Assembly: GCF_017676345.1 (NCBI RefSeq)
Contig: NZ_JAFFZM010000007.1
Coordinates: 62,001 to 126,000, forward strand
Length of the DNA: 64,000 bases
DNA from: Streptomyces smyrnaeus
GTDB taxonomy: Bacteria; Actinomycetota; Actinomycetes; Streptomycetales; Streptomycetaceae
Reading direction: 5' to 3'
In this document: piece after piece, positions 16,402 to 24,884 of the stretch
How positions within the stretch are numbered: position 1 is the stretch's first letter
How the letters are laid out: each line of letters starts with the position of its first letter
Notes under the pieces: generated by a model
What the model saw: only the letters and a program-made list of their open reading frames with translations
The model's database searches: none
Told to the model about the DNA's origin: nothing
Program-made: the position numbers and the translations under genes

Positions 16402-18861
16402 TCAGAGCGAGTCGCCGAGTGTGTCCGCGAGCCGCTGCCGTACCGCGCGCGAGGCCGGGAGCATGGAAACGGCGACCGCGCCCACCACCACTGCGGCGAC
16501 CAGGAGAAGCAGCGCCGCGAGCGGGGGCTGCTGGGCGATCCCGGCGCCGATACCGCTGGACCGGCCCTGCAGGTCGATCAGCCACTGCGATACGAGGGTG
16601 CCGACCGCTGTTCCGACGAGGGCGGCGGCCAGGGCGGTGAAGCCGGTCCCGGCCACGATCACCGCCATGATCTGCCGCGGCGTCAGTCCGATGGCTCTGA
16701 GGGCGAGCAGATCCCGGCGGCGGTCCCGTACGCCCGCAGCGATCGTCGTCGACAGCTCGGCCAGAGCGATCAGTGCCAGCACGGTGACCAGCCCGCCGAG
16801 CACTCCGTGCACGGCGGACAGTTCGCGTACCGGGTTGGGGATCTCCCGTACGTCCGCCCGTCCCCCGATTGCCGAGGAGAGCCCGGCGGCGACGGCAGCT
16901 GGGTCGGAGTCCTCGTCCAGGACGAGGTGGTAGAAGCCGGGGCGCGGGGCGATGCCGCCCTCGCGGAGCGTGTCGAGCGTCGTCGAGATCACCCGGCCGT
17001 CGTCCTCCGGCTCGATGCTGCGCCCGACTATGTGCAGCACCTGCGGGTTGCCGCCGACCGTGACCCGCACCCAGTCGCCGACCCGCACGTCCAGCAGATC
17101 GAGCAGTCCCTGTCCGGCGACCGCCTCGTGGGATCTGTAGGGGGCGCGTCCGTCAGCGATGGTGAGGGGGTAGGGATCCCGGTGCCTACCGAGGCCGCGG
17201 AGCGTGATCGTGCCCGTCTGGCCGGGCACCAGCGCCTTGGCCTCGGCCCCTGGGTAGGCCGCGGTCACCTCCGGACGGCCGACGAGCATCCGCCGTACCG
17301 CGGCGTCGTCGAGCCCGTCGCCGCGCACGGTGAGCGCGGCGGGGATGCCCACCTTCTCCGGGTGGTGCTCCAGCCGGTCGAGGGTGGTCCATGCGCCGAG
17401 GACAACGGTGATCAGCAGCAGGGGCACGGCCAGCCGTGCGACCGCGGCGGAGGATCGCGCACGGGAGTGGAAGGCCCCCCGCCAGCCGAGTACGAGAGCG
17501 GGCGGCAGCCGCAGCCCGAGGGCGCGCCGTACCGTGCCGGGCATCCGGCGGACGGCGGGGGTCGCGGGGCGAGCGACCGGTACCGGCGATACGCGGCCCA
17601 CCCGCCAGGCCGCCAGCGCGGTCGTGCCGGTGATCAGGAGCAGCGCGGCGAGCGGGATCGCGAACGGTACCCAGGCGTGGGCGGGGAGTGCCTGCCACAG
17701 CCGCATCGCCTCGCCGAGCCGACCGGGCAGCCGTGGACCGAGTATCTCGGTGAGCAGGGCGCCGCAGGCTACGCCGAGCAGGCCCAGGGCGGCGTGTTCG
17801 ACGAGGAAGGTGCGGATGAGCTGGGCCGGGGTGAAGCCGACGGCCTTGAGGATGGCGATGTCCCGAAGGTGGCCCCGGATGCGGGTGCTGATGGCTCCGG
17901 CCACGGCGAGCGAGGCGGCGAGCAGTGCGCTGAGACCGAAGAGGCCGAGCAGCAGCCCGAGGAGCCGGCCGCCGCCCTCGGCGTCGTCGCGCGCCTGCTG
18001 CCAGGTGGAGACGGCGACGATCTGGTCGTCGCCGAGTTCGGTGACCGCCCGCTGGACCGCGAAGTCGGTGTCGTCCCGGTCGTCGAGCCGCAGCCCGATC
18101 GCCTGCCCGAGCTGATCGGCCTCTTGTTCGACCTGATGCAGGGCATTCGGCAGCACCCAGCCGACGCCGGGGGTGCGGCCCGGGCTGTACCGCTCCTCGG
18201 CTGTTTCGGCGACGCCGATGACGCGGAGGGCGTGGTCGGTGCCGTCGGAGCCGCGGACGTGCAGCAAGTCGCCCGGCTCGGCCCACAGGGCCCGGGCGAG
18301 CGAACTCTCCAGCACGACACTGCCGGCGGCTTCCGCCCGGCTCCGGGCGGACGGGGCGGTGCCGGTCGCGTTCGCGGGGCGGGCGGCCGTCCGCCCGGAG
18401 CCGCTCTTCCCTCCCGACCGGTGTTCGCCGGAGGCGGCGGTGTAGGCCCGTGCCTGGGGAGCGGCAGCGACTGCCGCGTCGTCCTTGTTCAGCCACCGGC
18501 CCTCGGTCATCAGGGGGCGGGCCACCTTCGGGGGCTCGGGGTCCGCGGCGCGGAGTTGGATCTTCGCCCTGGTGCCGCCCAGTTCCGCGGTGGCGGAGGC
18601 GGTGCGGTACGGGCGGGAGGCGGACTCGACCCCGTCGAGTCCGGCCAGTGCCCCGGCATCGGCCTTCGCCGTGGTCTGGATCCACACGTGGGCGCCGTTG
18701 GACTCGGTGAACACCCGCTGCCAGGGGCTCGCCCCGTACGCGAGGAAAGCACCGGACAGCAGCAGCGAGACGATGATCCCGGCCGTGGCGAGGACCAGGA
18801 ACAGCGCCTCGCCACGGTGCGCCCGCAGATCGGCCCGCACCCAGCGCGCCATGGCCCGCAC
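16402..18861 (-). CDS. ABC transporter permease, FtsX/MacB-type with two FtsX domains
   Basis: 819 residues, start GTG 18861 with AAGGG about 8 nt upstream (ATG 18852 is an alternative). One N-terminal membrane helix (FLVLATAGIIVSLLLSGAFL) is followed by a large extracellular part, three helices near residues 300-420, a second extracellular part and three C-terminal helices near 690-800. This is the standard layout of large actinobacterial FtsX permeases. It follows the ATPase gene by 4 bp. Such systems export lipids, peptides or antibiotics, or act as mechanotransmitters; the substrate is unknown. Confidence 0.88.
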   Translation of the reverse strand: MRAMARWVRADLRAHRGEALFLVLATAGIIVSLLLSGAFLAYGASPWQRVFTESNGAHVWIQTTAKADAGALAGLDGVESASRPYRTASATAELGGTRAKIQLRAADPEPPKVARPLMTEGRWLNKDDAAVAAAPQARAYTAASGEHRSGGKSGSGRTAARPANATGTAPSARSRAEAAGSVVLESSLARALWAEPGDLLHVRGSDGTDHALRVIGVAETAEERYSPGRTPGVGWVLPNALHQVEQEADQLGQAIGLRLDDRDDTDFAVQRAVTELGDDQIVAVSTWQQARDDAEGGGRLLGLLLGLFGLSALLAASLAVAGAISTRIRGHLRDIAILKAVGFTPAQLIRTFLVEHAALGLLGVACGALLTEILGPRLPGRLGEAMRLWQALPAHAWVPFAIPLAALLLITGTTALAAWRVGRVSPVPVARPATPAVRRMPGTVRRALGLRLPPALVLGWRGAFHSRARSSAAVARLAVPLLLITVVLGAWTTLDRLEHHPEKVGIPAALTVRGDGLDDAAVRRMLVGRPEVTAAYPGAEAKALVPGQTGTITLRGLGRHRDPYPLTIADGRAPYRSHEAVAGQGLLDLLDVRVGDWVRVTVGGNPQVLHIVGRSIEPEDDGRVISTTLDTLREGGIAPRPGFYHLVLDEDSDPAAVAAGLSSAIGGRADVREIPNPVRELSAVHGVLGGLVTVLALIALAELSTTIAAGVRDRRRDLLALRAIGLTPRQIMAVIVAGTGFTALAAALVGTAVGTLVSQWLIDLQGRSSGIGAGIAQQPPLAALLLLVAAVVVGAVAVSMLPASRAVRQRLADTLGDSL

Positions 18862-18865
18862 TACA

Positions 18866-19678
18866 TCAGCCCTTCAACTCGAGCGTGCCGGACACGCCAC
18901 CCGCACGCCGGCTCGGCGAGGTTCCGCCGCCGAGTACCGCGTCGTCGACGATGCGGCCGTCGAACAGGCTGATCACCCGGTCCGCTGCGCTGGCCACCCG
19001 GGCGTCGTGGGTGACCAGCACAATGGTCTGGCCGCGCTCGTGGTAGCGGGACAGCAGCTTCAGCACCTCGCGTGTGCCCTTGCTGTCCAGGCTGCCGGCG
19101 GGCTCGTCGGCCAGCAGCAGGCTGGAGCGGTTGACCAGCGCGCGGGCCAGCGCGACGCGCTGCTGCTCACCGCCCGAGAGTTCACCGGGGGTGCTGTTCT
19201 CCTTGCCCTCCAGGCCCAGGTCGGCGAGCAGTTCGGCGCGTCTGGCGCGGGCCTGGCGCGGAGTGCTCCCCGCGAGCAGTGCGGGCAGCTCGACGTTGTC
19301 GGCCACGGTCAGGTGGGAGATGAGGTTGAAGAACTGGAAGACGATGCCGATGCGGCGGCGGCGCAGTACGGCCCAGCGTGCCTCGCTGTAGGTGTCGACC
19401 CGCTCGCCTTCCAGCCAGATGCGCCCGCTGTCCGGCGGGTGCAGCCCGCCCAGCAGATGCAGCAGGGTGGATTTACCGGCCCCGGACGGGCCGGTGATCG
19501 CGACGAACTCTCCGCGCTCGATGCGCAGATCCACCCCTCGTACGGCCTTGACGGGGGTACCGGCCTCGGTGCGGTGCATCTTGACCAGGGCCTCGGCCAG
19601 GACAACGGGGTCGGCGGCATCGGCTGATATGCCCCCGCCGCCGTCGGCGGCACGCACCTCACGTACCTCGCGGCTCAT
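18866..19678 (-). CDS. ABC transporter ATP-binding protein (MacB/LolD type)
   Basis: 270 residues. Walker A GPSGAGKST, Q-loop FQFFNL, signature LSGGEQQRVALARALVN, Walker B LLLADEPAGSLD and switch VTHDARVA are all intact. The N-terminal 25 residues and the C-terminal 25 (GGGTSPSRRAGG) are extra to the fold. The ATG overlaps the PadR stop (ATGA), and its stop is 4 bp from the FtsX permease gene. It powers the permease. Confidence 0.92.
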   Translation of the reverse strand: MSREVREVRAADGGGGISADAADPVVLAEALVKMHRTEAGTPVKAVRGVDLRIERGEFVAITGPSGAGKSTLLHLLGGLHPPDSGRIWLEGERVDTYSEARWAVLRRRRIGIVFQFFNLISHLTVADNVELPALLAGSTPRQARARRAELLADLGLEGKENSTPGELSGGEQQRVALARALVNRSSLLLADEPAGSLDSKGTREVLKLLSRYHERGQTIVLVTHDARVASAADRVISLFDGRIVDDAVLGGGTSPSRRAGGVSGTLELKG

Positions 19679-20199
19679 TCCAGCTCCTCCAGCTTTTCCA
19701 GCTCCTCCTGGCAGCGCTCGAGCCAGTCGAGATCCGCCTGGAGGTGCAGCATTGCTCCCTCGATGAGCAACTGTGCGACCCGGTTGTCCCGGTCCTCGGC
19801 CGCGGCCAGCCTGGACAGGTCGCGCATGGCGTTGAGGTAGTGACGACGCTGCTTGTTGATGAGGGCGACCTGGTCGGCCATCCCGGTGCCGGGGGCGACG
19901 GCGAGCTTCATGAAGAACTCGTCCCGCACCCGGGGCTCATCTGTCGGCTCGTCGAACCACGCGGCCACCGCTTCCCGACCCGCGTCCGTGAGCTGGTAGG
20001 TGCGCTTGTTCGGCCGACTCGACTGTGCGATGTCCTCGCCTTCGATGAGTCCGGCCTTTTCGAGCCTGCCGAGGGTGACGTAGACCTGCCCGATGTTGGG
20101 CTGAGGGTACGCGGCGCCCAGGAGCTTCTCAAGAGCCTGCTTGAGTTCGTATCCGTGGGCCGGGCCCCTGGCGAGCAGCGCCAGTAGGGGCAGACGCAC
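19675..20199 (-). CDS. PadR-family transcriptional regulator
   Basis: 174 residues. The winged helix occupies residues 1-85 (LPLLALLARGPAHGYELKQA, then NIGQVYVTLGRLEKAGLIEG). A Vir_C-type helical C-terminal domain rich in Glu and Leu (EELEKLEELE at the end) forms the dimer interface. First gene of the PadR-ATPase-FtsX operon; PadR proteins commonly repress an adjacent export operon and are relieved by its substrate. A palindrome at 20303 upstream is a candidate operator. Confidence 0.9.
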   Translation of the reverse strand: MRLPLLALLARGPAHGYELKQALEKLLGAAYPQPNIGQVYVTLGRLEKAGLIEGEDIAQSSRPNKRTYQLTDAGREAVAAWFDEPTDEPRVRDEFFMKLAVAPGTGMADQVALINKQRRHYLNAMRDLSRLAAAEDRDNRVAQLLIEGAMLHLQADLDWLERCQEELEKLEELE

Positions 20200-20302
20200 G
20201 CTCGCCCTCCTCCCTGCTCGCCGTTACCTTCTCGTTAGCTGTCCGCCCCCTGATTGTGAGCCGGATCGCCCCCGTACATGCCCGCAAGATCTAGTATCGC
20301 GC

Positions 20303-20317
20303 ATGCCTAACAGGTAT
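20303..20317. promoter_or_regulatory. Candidate PadR operator
   Basis: ATGCCT-AAC-AGGTAT, an ATRCCT-N3-AGGYAT inverted repeat 104 bp before padR and 58 bp before the divergent binding-protein gene. It is immediately followed by ACAGGGG. The size and place fit an operator shared by the two divergent genes, but no motif database was consulted. Confidence 0.45.
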
Positions 20318-20374
20318 ACAGGGGCCCGGACGCCGGCGAGGGCAAGCTGGCGCTGGTGTGCCTGGGAGGAACCT

Positions 20375-21670
20375 ATGCGGTGGACGCGGGCCGCGGGTAG
20401 GGGGCTCCTGGCGGCGGCGCTGATCCTCGTGGGCTATACGGGTGCGGGCGCCCGGGCCGGCGACCCGGCGGTCGGCACCTCCCGGGCCGGCTCCGGGGAG
20501 GGCCGCGGCCCGCTGACCCTGGTGACGGGCGGTGATCTGACCGGCTATCTGCGCGGGGTACTGCGCGACTGGAACCGCGAACGCCCGGCCGAGAAGGTCA
20601 CCTTGGTCGAGCTGCCGGAGGCCGCGGACGAGGTCCGCGCGCAACTGGCGACCAGTCTGCGATCGGGCAGCGACCGCTACGACGTGCTCAACATCGACGT
20701 CGCCTGGACCTCCGAGTTCGCCGCTGCGGGCTGGACAGCCCCGCTCGACTCCGACCGCTTCCCCATCAAACGTTTTCTGTCGCCCGTGGTGGACACCGCC
20801 ACCTTCGGCGGTCGGCTGCACGCGCTGCCGTACGTCACCAACGCGGGCCTGCTCTACTACCGCAAGGACATACTGGACCGGGAGGGCGAGGCGCCGCCGC
20901 GCACCTGGGCCGAACTGGAGCGGCTCGCGAAGACGGTCGCCCCGAAGTACGGACTGGACGGCTACGCGGGGCAGTTCCTTCCGTACGAGGGGCTGACGGT
21001 CAACGCGGTGGAGGCCGTGCAGTCCGCGGGCGGCACCTTCCTCGCGGACGAGGGGGCGCGGGTCACTGTGGACTCCCGCGCCGCCCGGGTGGGCATCGGT
21101 TTCCTGGCCCGGGGAGTGCGGGAGGGCTGGATCCCGAAGGAAGCGCTCACCTACAAGGAAGAGGAATCCCGCCGGGCCTTCCAGGACGGGAAGCTGCTGT
21201 TTCTGCGCAACTGGCCGTATGTGCACGGGACGGCGAGCGGAAGCGACTCGAAGGTCGCGGGGAAGTTCGGAGTGGTGCCGCTGCCCGGACCCGACGGGCC
21301 GGCGGCCGGGGTGCTGGGCGGCTCCAACCTCGCCGTCAACGCGCGGTCCAGGCACAAGGAGTCGGCCGCTGACCTGCTCGCCTATCTGACCAGCGAACGG
21401 GTGCAGCGCCGAGTGCTCACCAAGGGGGCACTGCCGCCGGTGCGGGCTGATATCTACGCCGATCCGGCGCTGGTGCGCCGGTATCCGTATCTGCCGACGC
21501 TCCGGGAGAGTGTGCTCGCGGCCCAGCCGCGGCCCAAGAGCCCCCGGTACGAGCAGGTGAACCTCGCCGTGCAGGCCGTCGTGTACGACGCGCTGGCGCA
21601 GCGGGTGACACCGAAGCAGGCGGTGGCTCGGCTGACACGAGAGCTCGAGGCGATCGTCCACCGCGACTGA
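20375..21670 (+). CDS. Extracellular sugar-binding protein (ABC family 1) lacking the lipobox cysteine
   Basis: 431 residues, start ATG 20375 with GGGAGGA close upstream. Residues 1-30 look like a lipoprotein signal (RAAGRGLLAAALILVG), but the expected LVG-Cys reads LVG-Tyr21 (TAT), so lipidation should not occur. The rest is a maltose/trehalose-type binding protein: DVLNIDVAWTSEFAAAGW, ALPYVTNAGLLYYRKDIL, FLRNWPYVHGTA and a C-terminal LTRELEAIVHRD. No permease follows directly; the agl operon begins 198 bp downstream and has its own binding protein. It may serve those permeases or a distant set, or be decaying. Confidence 0.82.
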   Translation: MRWTRAAGRGLLAAALILVGYTGAGARAGDPAVGTSRAGSGEGRGPLTLVTGGDLTGYLRGVLRDWNRERPAEKVTLVELPEAADEVRAQLATSLRSGSDRYDVLNIDVAWTSEFAAAGWTAPLDSDRFPIKRFLSPVVDTATFGGRLHALPYVTNAGLLYYRKDILDREGEAPPRTWAELERLAKTVAPKYGLDGYAGQFLPYEGLTVNAVEAVQSAGGTFLADEGARVTVDSRAARVGIGFLARGVREGWIPKEALTYKEEESRRAFQDGKLLFLRNWPYVHGTASGSDSKVAGKFGVVPLPGPDGPAAGVLGGSNLAVNARSRHKESAADLLAYLTSERVQRRVLTKGALPPVRADIYADPALVRRYPYLPTLRESVLAAQPRPKSPRYEQVNLAVQAVVYDALAQRVTPKQAVARLTRELEAIVHRD

Positions 21671-21707
21671 GCCCTCGCGCGCCGGCGGTCACGCCATCCC
21701 TCTCAGG

Positions 21708-21726
21708 CTACTTACTCGTTAAGTAG
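21708..21726. promoter_or_regulatory. Inverted repeat CTACTTA-CTCGT-TAAGTAG upstream of the alpha-glucosidase operon
   Basis: Seven-base arms are perfect with a 5-bp spacer. It contains the octamer ACTCGTTA (21714-21721), whose reverse complement recurs at 21837-21844. It could be a weak hairpin ending the preceding gene, but the shared octamer favours an operator. Confidence 0.45.
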
Positions 21727-21798
21727 CGCACTGCTTCAGTAATCCATGGCAAACCCGGACAAAGGCCCGGGGCTGCTCTGTCATCTCGCGCAAACTCA

Positions 21799-21844
21799 TT
21801 GACACTTGTTCGTCACCCGTACATAACATGCATGCATAACGAGT
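21799..21844 (+). promoter_or_regulatory. Promoter of the alpha-glucosidase/ABC operon with downstream operator element
   Basis: TTGACA (21799-21804), a 17-base spacer and CATAAC (21822-21827) make a reasonable housekeeping promoter. ATGCATGCAT and TAACGAGT (21837-21844) follow at the expected transcription start. A repressor bound there and at 21708 could loop or block. The ORF start is 25 bp further on. Confidence 0.5.
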
Positions 21845-21868
21845 GATCGACGAGAACAGGCACCACGC

Positions 21869-23539
21869 ATGCACATAGCCATGGCCACCACCACCCAGCG
21901 TTGGTGGCGCGATGCGGTGATCTACCAGGTCTACGTCCGCAGCTTCCTCGACAGCACCGGGGACGGCGTCGGCGATCTGGCCGGGGTCCGCGCCGGACTG
22001 CCGTACCTCAAGAAGCTGGGCGTGGACGGGATCTGGCTCAGCCCCTTCTACCCCTCGCCGCACCACGACCACGGCTACGACGTCGCCGACTACTGCGACG
22101 TGGACCCGCTCTTCGGCGACCTGCAGGAGTTCGACCGCCTGGTGGCCGACGCCCACCGGCTCGGCGTGAAGGTCGTCATCGACATCGTCCCGAACCACTG
22201 TTCCAGCCAGCACCCGTGGTTCCGCGCCGCGCTGGCGGACCGGCCCGGCGGCCCGGCCCGCTCCCGTTTCCACTTCGCCGACGGGCGCGGGCCGGACGGC
22301 GAACTGCCGCCCAACAACTGGCGGGCCATGTTCGGCGGCCCCGCCTGGTCCCGGGTCACCGAGCCGGACGGCAGGCCCGGCCAGTGGTATCTGCACCTGT
22401 TCACCCCCGACCAGCCCGACCTCAACTGGCGCGCCCCGGAGGTCGGCCGGGACTTCATCGACGTGCTGCGCTTCTGGCTCGACCGAGGCGTCGACGGCTT
22501 CCGCATCGATGTCGCCGCCGGCCTGTTCAAACACCCCGCACTCCCCGACTCCCCCGACCCCGAGGCCGACGAGCGTGCCCGGGACTCGGTCAACCCGCTG
22601 GCCTGGAACCAGCCCGAGGTGCACCAGGTGTGGCGCGACTGGCGGGCGGTGTGCGACGAGTACGCCGCCCGCGACGGGATCGAACGGCTGCTGGTCGGCG
22701 AGGTGTCCGTGCCCACCGCCCGCGAGCACGCCGAGTACGTACGCGCCGACGAACTGCACCAGGCGTTCTTCTTCGACCTGCTGAGCGCCGAGTGGGACGT
22801 GGACGCCTTCCGGAAGACCATCTCCGAGGCGCTCACCGACATCGCAGGCACCGGCTCCACCGTCACCTGGGTGCTCAACAACCACGACCAGGTCAGGACG
22901 GTCACCCGGTACGCCGGGGAGAGCACCACCGTGGGGCCCGCCCGTGCCCGGGCCGCAGCGCTGCTGATGCTGGCGCTGCCCGGTGCCGCGTACATCTACC
23001 AGGGTGAGGAGCTGGGCCTGCCCGAGGTGGTCGACCTGCCCGACGAGGTACTCACCGACCCCATCTTCCGCAGGACCGGCAGCCGCAAGCGCGTCCGGGA
23101 CGGCTGCCGGGTGCCGCTGCCCTGGTCCGGGCACGCCTCTCCGTTCGGCTTCACCTCCGCCGACAGCACGGCCCGGCCGTGGCTGCCGCAGCCCGAGTGG
23201 TTCGCCGAGCACGCCACCGAGCGGGCGCTGGCCGACACCCGCTCGTTCTGGCACCTCTACCGCGACGGACTGCAACTGCGTCGCAGTCTGCCGCAGCTGG
23301 GCGAGGGAGACCTGCGCTGGCTGGAGACCCCGCCCCAGATCCTGGCGTTCGTACGCGGCGACGGTCTGGTCTGTGCGGTCAACTTCGGCCTCGACCCGGC
23401 ACCGGCACCGGTCGCCGGGACCCCGCTCCTCGCCAGCCGGGACTGCCCGCCGGGCGTCCTCCCCGGATCCACCGCCGCGTGGTGGATCAGCGATCTGCCC
23501 ATCCACTCCGCCAACTCCCCGAAGGGAAACACACCATGA
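21869..23539 (+). CDS. Alpha-glucosidase, glycoside hydrolase family 13
   Basis: 556 residues, cytoplasmic (no signal peptide). The GH13 barrel shows all conserved regions: DIVPNH (105-110), FRIDVAAG with the nucleophile Asp214, LLVGEVSV with the acid/base Glu278, and NNHDQVR with Asp340. Length and the FRRTGSRK-type segment fit alpha-1,4/1,6-glucosidases that cleave imported maltose, isomaltose, trehalose-like or related oligosaccharides. First gene of the importer operon; its stop overlaps the start of the binding-protein gene. Trehalose synthase is less likely because of the context. Confidence 0.9.
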   Translation: MHIAMATTTQRWWRDAVIYQVYVRSFLDSTGDGVGDLAGVRAGLPYLKKLGVDGIWLSPFYPSPHHDHGYDVADYCDVDPLFGDLQEFDRLVADAHRLGVKVVIDIVPNHCSSQHPWFRAALADRPGGPARSRFHFADGRGPDGELPPNNWRAMFGGPAWSRVTEPDGRPGQWYLHLFTPDQPDLNWRAPEVGRDFIDVLRFWLDRGVDGFRIDVAAGLFKHPALPDSPDPEADERARDSVNPLAWNQPEVHQVWRDWRAVCDEYAARDGIERLLVGEVSVPTAREHAEYVRADELHQAFFFDLLSAEWDVDAFRKTISEALTDIAGTGSTVTWVLNNHDQVRTVTRYAGESTTVGPARARAAALLMLALPGAAYIYQGEELGLPEVVDLPDEVLTDPIFRRTGSRKRVRDGCRVPLPWSGHASPFGFTSADSTARPWLPQPEWFAEHATERALADTRSFWHLYRDGLQLRRSLPQLGEGDLRWLETPPQILAFVRGDGLVCAVNFGLDPAPAPVAGTPLLASRDCPPGVLPGSTAAWWISDLPIHSANSPKGNTP

Positions 23540-24873
23540 GCCGCACCCACATCAGACGCCGGACAGCGACGGCCACCACCGCTGTGACGCTCGGTCTCGC
23601 CCTCACCGCGACCGCCTGCGGTTCCGGCGACGACACCGCGAGCGCCGGCTCTCAGGAGCTGAAGGGGCAAACGGTCACGGTCGCCGGAGTGTGGACCGGC
23701 GTCGAGCAGAAGAACTTCAAGAAGGTGCTGGACGCGTTCTCCGAGAAGACCGGCGCCACCACCAAGTTCATCTCCACCGGCGACAACGTCTCCACCGTCG
23801 TCGGCAGCAAGATCGAGGGCGGCAACGCACCCGATGTGGTGATGGTGCCGCAGCCCGGTGTGCTCAAGCAGTTCGCCGACAAGGGCTGGCTGCAGCCGCT
23901 GTCCGCCAAGACCAAGGCCGAGGCCAAGAGCAACTTCGCACCGGTGTGGCAGGACTACGGCACCATCGACGGCAAGTACTACGGCCTGTACTTCAAGGCC
24001 TCCAACAAGTCGACCGTCTGGTACAGCCCGGATGCCCTCTCCCAGGCCGGGGTCGAGACCCCGCAGAGCTGGGACGCGATGCTGAAGGCCGGCAAGACGG
24101 TCTCCGACTCCGGGCTGCCCGCCTTCTCGGTCGCGGGCGAGGACGGCTGGACCCTCACCGACTGGTTCGAGAACATCTACCTGTCGCAGGCCGGGCCCGA
24201 GAACTACGACAAGCTCGCCGCACACAAGATCCCCTGGACGCACCCGAGTGTCGTCAAGGCCCTGACCACGCTCTCCGAGCTGTTCAAGGACAAGAAGCTG
24301 GTCGCCGGCGGCGGTAAGGGCGCGCTGCGCACCACCTTCCCCGAGTCCGTCGAGCAGGTCTTCGGCAACGACCCCAAGGCCGGAATGGTCTACGAGGGCG
24401 ACTTCGTGGGCGCCACCATCTCCGGCGACCTGAAGAAGAAGGTCGGCGTGGACGCGAAGTTCTTCCCCTTCCCCGCCGTCGGGGACGGGAAGAAGCCGGT
24501 CGTCGGTGGCGGTGACGCGGCCACTGTCCTCAAGGCCGGCAAGCAGCGCAAGGCCGGCATGAAACTGGTCGAGTTCCTCGCGACGCCGGAGGCGGCCGAG
24601 ATCTGGGCCGGAGCCGGAGGCTTCCTCTCCCCCAACAAGGGCGTGAAGCCGGAGGCGTACCAGGACGACGTCACCCGTAAGACGGCCAAGTCGCTGATCG
24701 AGGCCGGTAATTCGGTCCGCTTCGACATGTCCGACCAGGCCCCGGCCGCCTTCGGCGGCACCCAGGGCGCCGGCGAGTGGAAGCTTCTGCAGGACTTCCT
24801 GCGTGACCCGTCCGACCCCAAGGCCACGGCCCGCAAGCTCGAGGCCGCCGCCGCCAAGGCGTACAAGGACTGA
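23536..24873 (+). CDS. Sugar ABC transporter binding lipoprotein (alpha-glucoside type)
   Basis: 445 residues. The ATG overlaps the alpha-glucosidase stop (ATGA). The lipoprotein signal is RRRTATATTAVTLGLALTAT followed by AC-GSGDD, with the lipid-bearing Cys near residue 28. The mature part is a family 1 solute-binding protein: APDVVMVPQPGVLKQFADKG, YYGLYFKASNKSTVWYSPDA and TWEWxx-like aromatic residues. The alpha-glucosidase partner points to alpha-glucosides as ligand, by analogy with AglE-type systems; this is inferred, not read from binding residues. Confidence 0.9.
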   Translation: MSRTHIRRRTATATTAVTLGLALTATACGSGDDTASAGSQELKGQTVTVAGVWTGVEQKNFKKVLDAFSEKTGATTKFISTGDNVSTVVGSKIEGGNAPDVVMVPQPGVLKQFADKGWLQPLSAKTKAEAKSNFAPVWQDYGTIDGKYYGLYFKASNKSTVWYSPDALSQAGVETPQSWDAMLKAGKTVSDSGLPAFSVAGEDGWTLTDWFENIYLSQAGPENYDKLAAHKIPWTHPSVVKALTTLSELFKDKKLVAGGGKGALRTTFPESVEQVFGNDPKAGMVYEGDFVGATISGDLKKKVGVDAKFFPFPAVGDGKKPVVGGGDAATVLKAGKQRKAGMKLVEFLATPEAAEIWAGAGGFLSPNKGVKPEAYQDDVTRKTAKSLIEAGNSVRFDMSDQAPAAFGGTQGAGEWKLLQDFLRDPSDPKATARKLEAAAAKAYKD

Positions 24874-24884
24874 GGAACGTACGG

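Noticed and set aside
16156..18972. 938-codon open frame on the plus strand
   Set aside because: It is the mirror of the FtsX permease gene. Its product is Gly/Arg/Glu-rich without membrane segments or motifs, while the minus strand gives a full permease.
21719..23506. 595-codon open frame on the minus strand
   Set aside because: Shadow of the alpha-glucosidase; Val/Gly/Asp/Arg-rich with no family features.
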